Below, piece by piece: positions 9,538 through 20,945 of a DNA stretch of 64,000 bases. The notes below the pieces were generated by a model. It saw only the letters and a program-made list of their open reading frames with translations. It was not told where the DNA came from and did not search any database. A program made the position numbers and the translations under genes. Each line of letters begins with the position of its first letter. Within the stretch, counting starts at the first letter, position 1. This DNA is from Planctomycetaceae bacterium (lineage in GTDB: Bacteria > Planctomycetota > Planctomycetia > Planctomycetales > Planctomycetaceae): the NCBI GenBank assembly GCA_014762625.1, contig JABURQ010000051.1, positions 1 through 64,000 on the forward strand, in the 5' to 3' direction.

Positions 9538-9565
9538 ATTTGTCGTCGGTTGAGAGACCGCTTTT

Positions 9566-9638
9566 GCGGGTGTAGCTCAGTGGCTAGAGCGTCTGGTTGC
9601 CATCCAGAAGGCCGGGGGTTCGACTCCCCTCACCCGCT
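9566..9638 (+). tRNA. tRNA-Gly (anticodon GCC)
   Basis: A complete 73-base cloverleaf. The acceptor arms GCGGGTG (9566-9572) and CACCCGC (9631-9637) pair fully. The D arm is GCTC/GAGC, the anticodon stem TCTGG/CCAGA encloses loop TTGCCAT with anticodon GCC at 9599-9601, and the T arm has GGTTCGACT. The discriminator base is T, usual for bacterial tRNA-Gly. CCA is not encoded. Confidence 0.97.
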
Positions 9639-9885
9639 CTTTTTTCTCAGGTGATGAACCAAGGCTTCAGGCGTTCTCCAGTACAGAGCAACCTGGGACG
9701 GTTCATTTCCCTCCTTCAAGTCAATAATCAGACGATTCCGCAAGTCGCGGAGAGAAATCAGACGACAGCCGTAGCCTCCTCCAGCCATCGCGAACGATCG
9801 GCAGATTCGGACACGAGGCCGACGGCTTATTTCATGAGTGCCGTTTTGAGGAATGACCTTCTCTCGCGGTATCAGAAAGACCACC

Positions 9886-11385
9886 ATGACAGATACACCC
9901 GAAGATCAACTCGAAGTTCCCGACATCAGCGAAGCCACGGCAGCTTCCGCAATTGATGTCCCTGAAATTTACGAGATGTCGCTCGATGTCACGATTGACG
10001 ATGCCGGCCCGTGCCGCAAACACGTCAAAGTGACCGTCCCGCGGAAAGACATCGATCACCACTTCGAGGAAACTGTCGAGAAATTTCGGGGAGAAGCGGA
10101 CGTTCCCGGTTTCCGTCCCGGCATGGTGCCGTCCCAGTTGATTCAGAAGCGTTTCAAGAAAGAGTTGGCGAGCCAGGTCAAACAGGACATCCTCCTCGAA
10201 AGCCTCGAGCAGATTTCTGAAAAAAATGATCTCGACCCAATCAACCAGCCGGATATCGATCTCGAATCGCTCGAACTCCCCGAAGAAGGGGACTTCACTT
10301 ACGAATTTGACGTCGAAGTTCGACCCGAATTCGATCTCCCCGACTATAGCGGTCTGAAACTCGATCGTCCCACCAAGGAAATCGACGACGAGGAAGTCGA
10401 AAAATCGCTCGAACGATACCTCTCCCAATACGCTTCTCTTGAGGACCGCGAAGGAGCGGCGGAAGCCGACGATTTCGTCGCCTTAAAATTGAAAGCCGAA
10501 CAGGACGGCAAGACCGTCCGCGAAATTGATGAGTTCTACGTCCGCGTCAAGCCGACCTTACGATTTGAGGATGCCGAACTGGAAGGCTTCGACAAACTGA
10601 TCGCCGGTCACACCAAAGGGGATAAGGTCGAAACCATCGCCACCATCAGCGATGAAGCCGCCAGCATCGAAATGCGCGGGGAAGAGCTCGCTTTGACCCT
10701 CGAAATCATCGAAGTGAAAGCAATTAAACTTCCGGAACTCGACAGCGAGTTCCTGGAGCGGATCGATATGGAGTCTGCTGACGAGTTGAAAGATGCGATT
10801 AGGGATTCGCTCGAACGGCAACTCAAGCACGAACAGCGTCAGTCGGCCCGGAAACAGGTGCTCGAACAGATCACCGCTTCCGCCGATTGGGATCTCCCCG
10901 AAAAGCTTGTCCTCAATCAGGTCGATAACGCCTTGCGTCGCGAAATGCTTGAAATGCAACAGGCCGGCTACACAACGCAGCAGATTCGCAGCCGCGAAAA
11001 CGAAATGCGTCAAAAGGCGGTTTCCGAAACCCGCCAGGCTCTGAAAGAACACTTCGTCCTCGACAAAATCGCCGAAACCGAAGAAATCGAAGTCACACCG
11101 AGCGATATCGAATCGGAAATCTTCATGATGGCGATGCAATCCGGCGAGAACCCTCGTCGCGTGCGAGCTCGTATGCAGAAGTCGGGAATGATCGAAAATC
11201 TCGAAGCCCAGATTCGCGAACGCAAAGCAATCGATTCCATTCTCGATCGGGCCACCTTTAACGACGTCCCGGCTGAGGAAGACGATGACGGCGACAATGT
11301 CGAAGCCGTCCGATACGCCCTCTGCCAGACAGTCACTCACGCCCCGGCGGAGGAAGAGGCCGAGACCGAAGAGACTGACGAGTAA
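9886..11385 (+). CDS. tig: Trigger factor (ribosome-associated chaperone and peptidyl-prolyl isomerase)
   Basis: Trigger factor binds the ribosome exit site and shields nascent chains. In the 499-residue product the N-terminal ribosome-binding domain carries the signature GFRPG at residues 75-79, an FKBP-like domain occupies about 190-275, and a long helical Glu-rich C-terminal arm follows. The length is somewhat above the usual 430-450 because of acidic extensions at both ends. The ATG at 9886 is preferred; an in-frame ATG at 9853 would add 11 residues, but its purine-rich gagga abuts the start. A terminator follows at 11410, yet two clpP genes come next, the familiar tig-clpP order. Confidence 0.93.
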   Translation: MTDTPEDQLEVPDISEATAASAIDVPEIYEMSLDVTIDDAGPCRKHVKVTVPRKDIDHHFEETVEKFRGEADVPGFRPGMVPSQLIQKRFKKELASQVKQDILLESLEQISEKNDLDPINQPDIDLESLELPEEGDFTYEFDVEVRPEFDLPDYSGLKLDRPTKEIDDEEVEKSLERYLSQYASLEDREGAAEADDFVALKLKAEQDGKTVREIDEFYVRVKPTLRFEDAELEGFDKLIAGHTKGDKVETIATISDEAASIEMRGEELALTLEIIEVKAIKLPELDSEFLERIDMESADELKDAIRDSLERQLKHEQRQSARKQVLEQITASADWDLPEKLVLNQVDNALRREMLEMQQAGYTTQQIRSRENEMRQKAVSETRQALKEHFVLDKIAETEEIEVTPSDIESEIFMMAMQSGENPRRVRARMQKSGMIENLEAQIRERKAIDSILDRATFNDVPAEEDDDGDNVEAVRYALCQTVTHAPAEEEAETEETDE

Positions 11386-11409
11386 ATCAAAAAGAATTGA
11401 TGTGACCAG

Positions 11410-11435
11410 GCGGGGTCTCTCGGACCCCGCTTTTT
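11410..11435 (+). terminator. Rho-independent terminator after tig
   Basis: A perfect 8-base stem (GCGGGGTC / GACCCCGC) with a 5-base loop is followed by TTTTT at 11431-11435, 25 bases after the tig stop codon. Confidence 0.85.
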
Positions 11436-11556
11436 CATTGGTATTTCAGACAGAACGCGACGCCGAACGCCTCACTTTTTCACAGGGTTGACTCGGTGTC
11501 ATACAATGAGCTATCCCACCAGCAAATCACAGCATTCGCTCCAAGGAAGATTCACT

Positions 11557-12180
11557 ATGTTTGATTCGTTTGCACAAGGGCCGATCGACCCACAACTTTC
11601 TCGTGGGCGAGACGTGACCCGACAGCGTCAAATGGGCATCGGAGATCTGCTTCTGGAAAACCGAATTGTTTTTCTGGACGGCGTCATCAACGATGCTTCC
11701 GCCAACCTGATCGTGATGAAACTCCTCTACCTGCAGTCCGAGAACCGTCACCAGGACATTCACTTTTACATCAACTCTCCCGGCGGTTCGGTCACCTCTA
11801 CCCTCGCAATCTACGACACGATGCAGTTTCTCGACTGCAAAGTCGCCACCTACTGCGTCGGTCTGGCCGCGAGCGGCGGTGCGATTCTCGTTGCGGGGGG
11901 CGAAAAAGGAAAACGGTTCGCACTCAAACACTCCAAGATCATGATTCACCAGCCGTACGGACAGGTTGGCGGTCAGGTCTCCGATATCGAGATTCAAGCC
12001 GAAGACATCCTCGCCACACGCCAGTTGCTCAACGAAATTCTCGCCGAGCACACCGGACAACCGATCGAACGCGTGGCGAAAGACACCGAACGGGATCGCT
12101 ACATGACGGCTCCCGCCGCCGTGGAGTACGGTCTCGTTGACGAACTGCTGGAAAAACCTCCCAAAAAAGAAGAGGCGTGA
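11557..12180 (+). CDS. clpP: ATP-dependent Clp protease proteolytic subunit, first copy
   Basis: The 207-residue serine peptidase subunit forms tetradecameric barrels fed by Clp ATPases. The catalytic residues are visible: S106 in GLAASGGAI, H131 in MIHQP and D180 in TERDRYM. The residue after the catalytic Ser is Gly instead of the usual Met, so this is the divergent copy of the pair. The ATG at 11557 has an aaggaaga ribosome-binding sequence 6 bases upstream; longer starts at 11488 would add 23 residues without family character. It lies between tig and a second, more canonical clpP, and may form mixed barrels with it. Confidence 0.94.
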   Translation: MFDSFAQGPIDPQLSRGRDVTRQRQMGIGDLLLENRIVFLDGVINDASANLIVMKLLYLQSENRHQDIHFYINSPGGSVTSTLAIYDTMQFLDCKVATYCVGLAASGGAILVAGGEKGKRFALKHSKIMIHQPYGQVGGQVSDIEIQAEDILATRQLLNEILAEHTGQPIERVAKDTERDRYMTAPAAVEYGLVDELLEKPPKKEEA

Positions 12181-12306
12181 CTTCGGGCCGCGAATTCGTT
12201 TCCTATTGATGGAGTCCGATTCGTGTGCTAATTACTGCTGGACACTCCACAGGTGCGTCCGGCAGATGGCGATTCAGGCAATCTGCACAATTTACGGAAT
12301 AGTATC

Positions 12307-12909
12307 ATGACCGCACTTGTTCCCTTTGTCATTCAAAAAAACGGCCGCGATGAGCGGGCGATGGATATTTACAGCCGACTGCTCAGCGATCGTATCGTGA
12401 TCCTCGGCAGCCAGGTCAACGACGAGGTTTCCAACAGCATCGTCGCACAACTTCTGTATCTGCAATTCGAAGATGCTGAAGCCGACATTCACTTTTACAT
12501 CAACTCGCCGGGCGGCTCGATTACCGCCGGAATGGCGATTTACGACACCATGCAGTACATCAGCTGCGACGTGGCGACCTACTGTATCGGACAAGCCGCC
12601 AGCATGGGAGCCGTGTTGTTGACGGCGGGAGCCCCCGGAAAACGAAACGCTCTCCCCAACAGCCGCATCATGATCCACCAGCCGCTGGCGGGGATGGAAG
12701 GGACCGCGACCGAACTCGAAATTCACGCCAAGGAAGTCCGACGTGTGAAAAAGCGGATGAACGAAATTCTCCTGAAGCACACCGGGCATTCCCTGGAGAA
12801 AATCGAGGAAGACACCGATCGCGATAACTTCATGACGGCGGCCGAAGCCAAAGAATACAACCTGATCGACAGCGTTCTCGAACACCTGCAACCGGGACAA
12901 ACCCCGTAA
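12307..12909 (+). CDS. clpP: ATP-dependent Clp protease proteolytic subunit, second copy
   Basis: The 200-residue subunit has the canonical ClpP features: S99 in [10 protein letters not shown]124 in MIHQPL and D173 in DTDRDNFM, with the usual YINSPGG strand before them. The start at 12307 gives a short N-terminal axial segment (MTALVPFVI) typical of ClpP. It is 126 bases downstream of the first copy, which leaves room for its own promoter. The product very probably degrades regulated or damaged proteins with ClpX or ClpA/C; those ATPase genes are not in the window. Confidence 0.95.
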   Translation: MTALVPFVIQKNGRDERAMDIYSRLLSDRIVILGSQVNDEVSNSIVAQLLYLQFEDAEADIHFYINSPGGSITAGMAIYDTMQYISCDVATYCIGQAASMGAVLLTAGAPGKRNALPNSRIMIHQPLAGMEGTATELEIHAKEVRRVKKRMNEILLKHTGHSLEKIEEDTDRDNFMTAAEAKEYNLIDSVLEHLQPGQTP

Positions 12910-12945
12910 CTTGTAGAATGCCTGAGTAACAGACACCTGGGTGGG

Positions 12946-12968
12946 CACTGGCGGCTTGCCCGCCAGTG
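12946..12968. other. Stem-loop after clpP
   Basis: A perfect 9-base inverted repeat (CACTGGCGG / CCGCCAGTG, 5-base loop) lies 36 bases after the second clpP. There is no T-tract, so it may be an RNA end-protecting hairpin or a dispersed repeat and not a standard terminator. Confidence 0.5.
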
Positions 12969-13041
12969 TGTGCGACCGTTAAAAAGTCGTAACAAAGCAG
13001 ACAGATTATTATCAGCAATCATCGGTCAAGGACGACCTCTG

Positions 13042-13932
13042 ATGCGAAACTTGATTCTCCACATTCTGATGCTCGGCACGCTGCCAATGCTCGGTTGCGT
13101 CCGTGGAGATGTCGATCTTCTCGAAGCGCGTCTCCGCTCGAAGGATGCCGAACTGAGAGCCCTCAACGATCGACTGGAAACGACCGAACGTCAGTTGGCC
13201 TCCTCGCGGCGCGAGAAAACGCAACTTCAGCAACAACTCGCCAGGAACTCCGCCAAGCCCGAAGAAATCAGCCGTCTGGCGAACGTCGAGGCCATTGAAA
13301 TCAATCCGCGCCTGACCGGTTCTCTCAATGAAGACGACCAACCGGGAGACGACGTCCTGAACGTCGTGGTTGCCCCCGTCGATGCCTCGGGAGAAGTGGT
13401 CAAACTGGACGGCCGCGTGGAAGTCGAAGCGATCGATCCCTCTCTGCCGGAGTCTGAACGCAAGCTGGGACAATGGGCGATCTCTCTCGAAGATTCCGCC
13501 CAACAATGGCACGACGGCTTCCTCGGCCAGGGGTTTCAATTAACGACTCCCTGGCAGCGTCCGCCTCAATCGCGTGAGATTGTGTTGCTGGCCCGCTACA
13601 CCACACCCGACGGACGCGAATTCTCCACCACGCAGGAAATCACGGTGACACCTCCCGGCGGTGTGGGCAAAACTCCCAATCCGCTTCCCCTGCCGCTCTC
13701 GCAGGACGAGCAATCGGAAACGTTTCCCGAGATCCGACCGGTCGAGTTCCAACAACCGGCCCCCTCCTCGAAACCGTTTCCCGCTTCGGTTCCGAAAATC
13801 ACGCCGGCTCCCAAGGACTCTTCCCCGAATGAGCCCAGGCCGCTCCCCATCGATGCCGATCTCCAACCGATCCCGTTGAACGATGTGTTGAAATCACCGC
13901 TTCCACGCGAGACACCTCCCTTCGCGGAGTGA
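13042..13932 (+). CDS. Putative lipoprotein with coiled coil
   Basis: The 296-residue product starts with a hydrophobic segment ending in a lipobox-like PMLGC (C at about residue 18), so it is probably lipid-anchored outside the cytoplasmic membrane. Residues about 25-75 form an amphipathic, Glu/Arg/Gln-rich coiled coil. A beta-rich domain follows at about 95-215 (DVLNVVVAPVDASG to TTQEITVTPP), then a Pro-rich, probably unstructured tail. The start at 13042 is preferred because it places the signal sequence at the N-terminus and has aagga upstream. The next gene starts 3 bases after its stop. No function is known. Confidence 0.7.
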   Translation: MRNLILHILMLGTLPMLGCVRGDVDLLEARLRSKDAELRALNDRLETTERQLASSRREKTQLQQQLARNSAKPEEISRLANVEAIEINPRLTGSLNEDDQPGDDVLNVVVAPVDASGEVVKLDGRVEVEAIDPSLPESERKLGQWAISLEDSAQQWHDGFLGQGFQLTTPWQRPPQSREIVLLARYTTPDGREFSTTQEITVTPPGGVGKTPNPLPLPLSQDEQSETFPEIRPVEFQQPAPSSKPFPASVPKITPAPKDSSPNEPRPLPIDADLQPIPLNDVLKSPLPRETPPFAE

Positions 13933-13935
13933 GCA

Positions 13936-14616
13936 ATGGAATCACGACCAGCGCCTATTGCAGTTTTCGTCAGTTTCCTGACGATCAGTTCTCTGATCTT
14001 TGTGGGACGTTCAAAGCCACCGGAACGTCTCGTGAGTGAGGCGGAATCCTACCGGCAACGTATCGATGCAAAGTTTCGTAAAGAAGCGATGAGAGAAAAA
14101 CTTTTTGACGCGATACTTGGCCCACCTTCTTCAAAAACCGAGGTATCCACGAGCAGATCGAAGGAATCGAATTGGACAAGGAACTATTCCGACGATGTGA
14201 AAAGAGAAGTGATCAACGGTGTTCTCAATGAAATTCTCAATGGGGAGGCCATGCAAAACTCTCGTAAGTTCTACGGCCAACCCGGTTCCAATGTCGTTGC
14301 TCTGTTAACGGATGATGAATTCAAACTTCCTGTACCTCTTCGTGTTCATGTCCCCGGCTGGAAGATTCAATTGCGAACATCAGACTATGAGCCGGATGAT
14401 TCTGCACCCCGCATGTTGCTGGTTCGATTTGAGGAATTTAATCTCGATAAAGAGCTTGGAAACACATTGTTTAATGCGCATGTGGAAGTGTTGCTGACCA
14501 ACGGAGGTGGCTCACCCGATGGGGAGATCCACATTGGTGGAATATTGATCTTCTTTTATGTCAAAAAGACCAACGGGAAGTATGAGGCTCTCTTTGCGGG
14601 AGCGATTGACCCCTGA
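13936..14616 (+). CDS. Secreted or membrane-anchored protein of unknown function
   Basis: The 226-residue product has one N-terminal hydrophobic segment (about residues 6-24, PIAVFVSFLTISSLIFVG), a charged helical region and a C-terminal beta-rich part (LRVHVPGWKIQLR, GGILIFFYVKK). I do not recognise the family. It starts 3 bases after the preceding lipoprotein gene, with ggag before the ATG, so the two are almost certainly cotranscribed and may act at the same envelope site. Confidence 0.65.
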   Translation: MESRPAPIAVFVSFLTISSLIFVGRSKPPERLVSEAESYRQRIDAKFRKEAMREKLFDAILGPPSSKTEVSTSRSKESNWTRNYSDDVKREVINGVLNEILNGEAMQNSRKFYGQPGSNVVALLTDDEFKLPVPLRVHVPGWKIQLRTSDYEPDDSAPRMLLVRFEEFNLDKELGNTLFNAHVEVLLTNGGGSPDGEIHIGGILIFFYVKKTNGKYEALFAGAIDP

Positions 14617-15030
14617 CTTTATCGTGTTGATGATTTCGATCGCGCCGTGAAACTGATGCAGTAGATTCTCGTCGGAATCAGTTATTCCCTACCGGAAAAC
14701 TGGCCAGGCTTGTTTCTCCCTTTGACGCGATGGCGGAAAGTGTGAGCGTAGAATTTTTTGAGGCTCATACGAGTCGAGACTCTCGTGATCCCGTCTTAAC
14801 GAAATCTGCCCTGCGACCAATAATAATTTTCAAAAACAGAAAAGAATTCTGGCACATCCCAAATTATCAGTGTATAAATAAGTTTACCATTACTGGAGAG
14901 AGTCAAGGCTCAAGGAATGTGATTGAGATCAAATCCAGCGATGTCCCTGCGGATTCTATGATTCAGCGCGCTCCCTGATTCGGTGGGAACGCTCGACTGT
15001 CAGCGGCGGTTTCAGGGCGAGCATTGATCC
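14617..15030. other. Intergenic region before the DUF1559 gene
   Basis: A 414-base gap. It is AT-richer than its surroundings near 14820-14890, with a TATAAA at about 14874, and could hold the promoter of the DUF1559 gene. A possible 82-codon frame at 14730-14978 has no ribosome-binding site and no recognisable composition, so I do not call it. Confidence 0.4.
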
Positions 15031-16041
<1,011 letters not shown>

Positions 16042-16763
16042 TCCCTGGAACCGGCAATCACGGCTGGCGACTGGTTGGCTCCTTTCAGTTTGTGGCGATG
16101 TCTTTGATCGCCTGAAAGCAGGAACCATGCCCGGCGGGTCCTGCGGCGAATCTTTGCTTTCCGTGTTCGAAAAAGATTTGGTTGTCTGAAGGCTGAACCC
16201 CGAGGGTTTTCAAAGATGGGCTTTTTGCAAGACCTCAACTTCTAAATCGATCTCATGTATCAGTCTCAAATTACGTTTTCGACTTGAGGCCGGGTCCGCG
16301 TCAGGTATGACACCGAACACCTCGTGGTTTACAAACAGGCTGCTGGAACCACTAGATGTTGTGGAGTTTGTTCTTTGTACTTGGTCTTTCGTTTGCAAAG
16401 CACAAAGAACAAAGCACTAAATACAAATACCGATTTGCCAAAGATCGCGATGGTTGGATCACCGAGTTCCAAAATCGGAATTTAAAAATCCCAAATTGAC
16501 AGACCGCCGATGACGCGGATTTCTGGGATGGATTTCGACAACACGAGAGAGAACAGAAAAAACTCACGCAGCGCCGCGGCGACGCAGTGAAACAGGGAGA
16601 AAGTCTGGTCACATTTCGCACCCGCAGGATGAGAAGATAGAAACTACCGCCTTCGGTCTTGAATCCTCGCTATTGCTCGGCGACCTCAGTTGCTCTCCGT
16701 CACCCAACCGATCTATCGATCGGTCGGGCCACCCGGCTACCCTGCTCCCCACACCTCTCTCAC
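16042..16763. other. Long gene-free region with decayed repeats
   Basis: A 722-base gap between the DUF1559 gene and the exonuclease gene facing it. It holds a 12-base inverted repeat at 16367-16413, a low-complexity CAAAG-type stretch at about 16395-16430, a stretch at about 16560-16590 that resembles the widespread ctcacgcag...gacgcag intergenic repeat, and a small palindrome (ACCGATC-4-GATCGGT) at 16707-16724. No open frame here looks like a gene. It is best read as a landing or decay zone for dispersed repeats. Confidence 0.5.
16367..16413. repeat. 12-bp inverted repeat in low-complexity intergenic DNA
   Basis: TTTGTTCTTTGT (16367-16378) and ACAAAGAACAAA (16402-16413) are exact inverse copies 23 bases apart. 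The adjacent gcaaagcacaaagaacaaag run is of the kind found in many copies between genes in several phyla. Confidence 0.6.
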
Positions 16764-17585
16764 TCACCCCTCTTCCGGGTTCGGCCAGTCGCCCCAGTGC
16801 TCAAGGTAGTTCTGATAGGCGGCGGAGTCTGCTTTCTGTTCCTCCAGCATTACTTTCACCTCTTCGACGCGTTGGTGTTCTTCGTCCAGATTTAATAGTC
16901 CCAGCAGAACGCGGGTTCTCAGGAAGACGAAGTAAGTATCGAGGACGTCGCTTTTGCAGTAGTCGTTGATCTCCTGAACCTTGCCGTCGTCGTACATCCC
17001 CTGCACCATCGAGCCATCGACGCCGGTTTTGCCCGGCTTGCCGATCAGATTCGCCAGCAGGTTGAGGCCGCCGGTGACGCGTGAGGCTCCGAAGTTGGAA
17101 ATCAGATCCATCAGGTCGAGATGGGCGTTGTGATTGTAGCGGTTGCGGGATTGGTCGTAGGTGCGGGCATCGACGTTGAACCATTTCGGCAGAGAGAGGC
17201 CGTACCGATAGGCGGCGAGTTCCATGACCGGCATGTCGTAGCCGCGACCGTTAAAGGTGACGAAGGTCGGGCAGCGATAGTGCATGTAGCCCTGCCAGAA
17301 TTTTTTGGTGATCTGGTAGGGATCGTAGTCGGGTTCGTCGAGCGTGGTGAGATCGAGCATTCGGAAGTGGTCGTCGACTTTCGCGACGGCGACCGAAATC
17401 GGCAGCATGAAGGTGGGAGGGATGACGTCTTTTCCGGTCGCTTCCAGCAGTTCCTCCCGGTATTTCTGAATCGCCTGGGGGGCGTCGAGTTCGTCGTCGG
17501 GATAGCGGACGCGGGCGATCAGATCGCCGTCGGCGATCGTTTCGACGTCGAAGATGAGATAGGCAACTCGGTCGGGAGCAGTCAT
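16764..17585 (-). CDS. Predicted 3'-5' exonuclease, PolB-exonuclease-like (DnaQ superfamily)
   Basis: The 273-residue product has the three exonuclease motifs of the DEDD superfamily: Exo I D13-x-E15 (FDVETIA), Exo II in [10 protein letters not shown], and Exo III in [10 protein letters not shown]. The arrangement matches the stand-alone family related to the proofreading domain of family B polymerases (PF10108 type); there is no polymerase domain. It probably trims DNA or RNA 3' ends. The ATG at 17585 is used; a TTG three codons upstream is less likely. It is divergent from the MoxR gene. Confidence 0.85.
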   Translation of the reverse strand: MTAPDRVAYLIFDVETIADGDLIARVRYPDDELDAPQAIQKYREELLEATGKDVIPPTFMLPISVAVAKVDDHFRMLDLTTLDEPDYDPYQITKKFWQGYMHYRCPTFVTFNGRGYDMPVMELAAYRYGLSLPKWFNVDARTYDQSRNRYNHNAHLDLMDLISNFGASRVTGGLNLLANLIGKPGKTGVDGSMVQGMYDDGKVQEINDYCKSDVLDTYFVFLRTRVLLGLLNLDEEHQRVEEVKVMLEEQKADSAAYQNYLEHWGDWPNPEEG

Positions 17586-17761
17586 AGGAGGCAAGCTTTC
17601 TGAAAATCCGTTTTGAGGTCAAAGCACCTTTGCTTGAATGATCCGGCTAACGTTATGATGAGAGTATCGACCTGCATCATAATGATCCTGGGGCTTGCGA
17701 GCCACGAGGGAGTTTGTGCGGTCGCCGATTGATCGCAGAAATCCTCAGAAACAGACCTTCT

Positions 17762-18829
<1,068 letters not shown>

Positions 18830-18858
18830 GCATCTCTGATGGCTGAACGAGGCAATCT

Positions 18859-19227
18859 TCAGTCGACGGCGGCGAGGGCGTCGTCGCGCGTATCGTACAG
18901 CGCCCAGAGTGTATCGAGGGCCGTGATGCGGAGTAGTTCCGCCGCGCCGGGACTCGTCCCGCACAGGACCATTTCTCCGCCGCGACTGCGAACGTATTTG
19001 TGACATCGCAGCAAGAGCGCCAGAAAGACGGAGCCGAAATAGTTCACTTCGCTCAAGTCAAAGATGACGATCGGCGCCTGTTGTTCGGCGAGCGGGGTCA
19101 TGACGATATCGGCAGCCTGTTCGATCAGATCCCAACGCATTTGTTCGACGTCTGAGGCGGGGGTGATCACCAGCGTATTGCCGTGCCATTCAAATTGGAA
19201 ATCTTCCTGATCGTGCGGATCGCTCAT
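18859..19227 (-). CDS. STAS-domain protein (anti-sigma factor antagonist-like)
   Basis: The 122-residue product is a single STAS domain: strand [10 protein letters not shown], strand [23 protein letters not shown] with the candidate phosphorylation-site S66 (YFGS, where SpoIIAA has DSSG-type), strand GEMVLCGTS and a C-terminal helix. Such proteins take part in partner-switching control of sigma factors or in stressosomes, with a serine kinase and phosphatase encoded elsewhere. No kinase gene is adjacent. It is convergent with the MoxR gene, and its own promoter must lie in the short gap before 19312. Confidence 0.82.
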   Translation of the reverse strand: MSDPHDQEDFQFEWHGNTLVITPASDVEQMRWDLIEQAADIVMTPLAEQQAPIVIFDLSEVNYFGSVFLALLLRCHKYVRSRGGEMVLCGTSPGAAELLRITALDTLWALYDTRDDALAAVD

Positions 19228-19311
19228 CGCTATTCGTCCTTGATGTCAAAAAAATCGAATTCGACGGGGAAGCATCAGAGTCCGATGACTCGTCAGGCTC
19301 TCGGACTTACC

Positions 19312-20664
19312 TCAGGGGCCGCCGACTTCGAGATTGGCGGTCAATTGTGCCGCGGTCGGCCCGCCGGGATAGATGGGGTTTTGCCCCGGATCATTTTCTT
19401 TCAGCCAGTCGGTCAGCGGGACGATCGTGTTTGGAGCGAGTTTGACGCCCCCTTTGTTGTTAAAGACCGCTTTTACGACCGGGAGGGTATTATCGTAGGC
19501 GGTCGCCACCATCGGTTGATGGGCGGCGAAACCGGCCTGGGAGGTCAGGTAAATCAGGCCTTGCTCCTGTCCCTTTTTGAGCGGTTGAAAGGCTCCGTAG
19601 ATTTTCAGGAAGGTCGAGATCCAGTAAATCTGTCCGGGTTTTTCATTATACTCGAGGGCTAACTGTTCGCAGGTTCTGGCGACTTGCCAGGCGATAATCC
19701 CGAGATTCACGTTCCCAGGGATGGGAACCCTCGGCAGAGAATACGCGGCTTGTGACCGGACGCGGGGATCGCGATTGGCATCGCTCATCGTCTGGACCAG
19801 CCCGGTTACGATGAACGGTTCACCGGCACGATTCACGTCGATCTGAGTTGCGACCAGCCCCTGAATCAAGCGGATCTGGTACCAGTAATAAGTGTCGGCA
19901 TCTTTGAGCTGTTGCTCCATGACGAGTGCCGTTTGCAACAGGTCATTACGGGGGAGCTTCACCTGCTCGCTGCTGATGATGCGGATGATGCCCTGAACCG
20001 CATTGATCTTGACCGCTTGATGTTGCTTCGCGTCTTCCAGGATGGCGACTAAAAACATCAGACTCGGTTCGAACGGTTCCGCGGGTGTTTGTGTTCGACG
20101 ATCTTCTTCGACGATATTGAGTTCACCGGCGATGGCCGCCGCCACGACTCGAACATCGAGTTGGTTTTGGAGCAAGTCTTTCAGCACGTCCAGCGTTTCG
20201 GTCAGCACCATTTCCCGAAACTTCCGTTTAATACGGGGATTGATCTGATTCGCTCCCGCATAATTCACCAGATCCCGCATGAACGTGCGACGGAGGCCGT
20301 TGATGTTTCCATATTGCTCCGGGATCGTCATCGCGTAGAGACGCGTTTCAATTCCTTCGCGAATCAGTTTGCGGCTTTGAGACGTGATCTCCCCCGAGCG
20401 CAAGGCTTGGACGTAATCCGTCTGGAGACGTTTGAACTCTTCCAGCTTCTCCCGGCTGATCAAGGCGTCGTTGATCTTCATCAGCGGATCGACGGGACCC
20501 GAAATGTTGACTCCGGGCGGCAGCTTCTGATTCGCGCCTTCCTGCTGTGAAGTCGGTTGGGCGCGGAGGGTCCCCCATGGAAGCAGAAGACAGATCAATG
20601 CCATGAGTGTCTTGCGCGAGAATGCGGTCCAGCCGGTCGGCATCAATGAAGTTTGTACGGTCAT
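19312..20664 (-). CDS. Secreted alpha-helical protein of unknown function
   Basis: The product (about 450 residues) has an N-terminal signal sequence (TLMALICLLLPWGTLRAQ, cleavage after about residue 36). The mature part is almost wholly helical, with a repeated rhythm of 35-45 residues (for example around LLQNQLDVRVVAAAIAGEL, AVKINAVQGIIRIISSE and RDPRVRSQAAYSLPRV) that looks like HEAT/ARM-type repeats. The C-terminus is Gly/Pro rich. The ATG at 20664 is used; longer in-frame starts would bury the signal sequence. It is divergent from the deacetylase gene. I do not recognise a catalytic site. Confidence 0.65.
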   Translation of the reverse strand: MTVQTSLMPTGWTAFSRKTLMALICLLLPWGTLRAQPTSQQEGANQKLPPGVNISGPVDPLMKINDALISREKLEEFKRLQTDYVQALRSGEITSQSRKLIREGIETRLYAMTIPEQYGNINGLRRTFMRDLVNYAGANQINPRIKRKFREMVLTETLDVLKDLLQNQLDVRVVAAAIAGELNIVEEDRRTQTPAEPFEPSLMFLVAILEDAKQHQAVKINAVQGIIRIISSEQVKLPRNDLLQTALVMEQQLKDADTYYWYQIRLIQGLVATQIDVNRAGEPFIVTGLVQTMSDANRDPRVRSQAAYSLPRVPIPGNVNLGIIAWQVARTCEQLALEYNEKPGQIYWISTFLKIYGAFQPLKKGQEQGLIYLTSQAGFAAHQPMVATAYDNTLPVVKAVFNNKGGVKLAPNTIVPLTDWLKENDPGQNPIYPGGPTAAQLTANLEVGGP

Positions 20665-20945
20665 GGATTTGATTTGAAAGGTATCAGGGATTGGATCGAG
20701 TGAGTCGCAAAGGGAAATGAAGACACGACTTGCGATTTCCTGTAGAATACCCCGAATTCCTGCCGAGAAGCAATCCTTTTCATGACTCATTCACGGATTG
20801 TGAGTTCCCGCCCGAGGAGTCTTGTCAGAAATTCACGTTACAGCGATCGCAGGGGATTCGCGTGCTGGGAGCCACTCGTTTTCCGGAATGCCGACGTCTC
20901 CGTCCAGCAGCCGTCCTAAGTGACGGTCAATCAGGAAGTTACGAT

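Noticed and set aside
14730-14978. 82-codon open frame between the small secreted protein gene and the DUF1559 gene
   Set aside because: No ribosome-binding site, no signal or domain pattern, and AT-rich intergenic composition.
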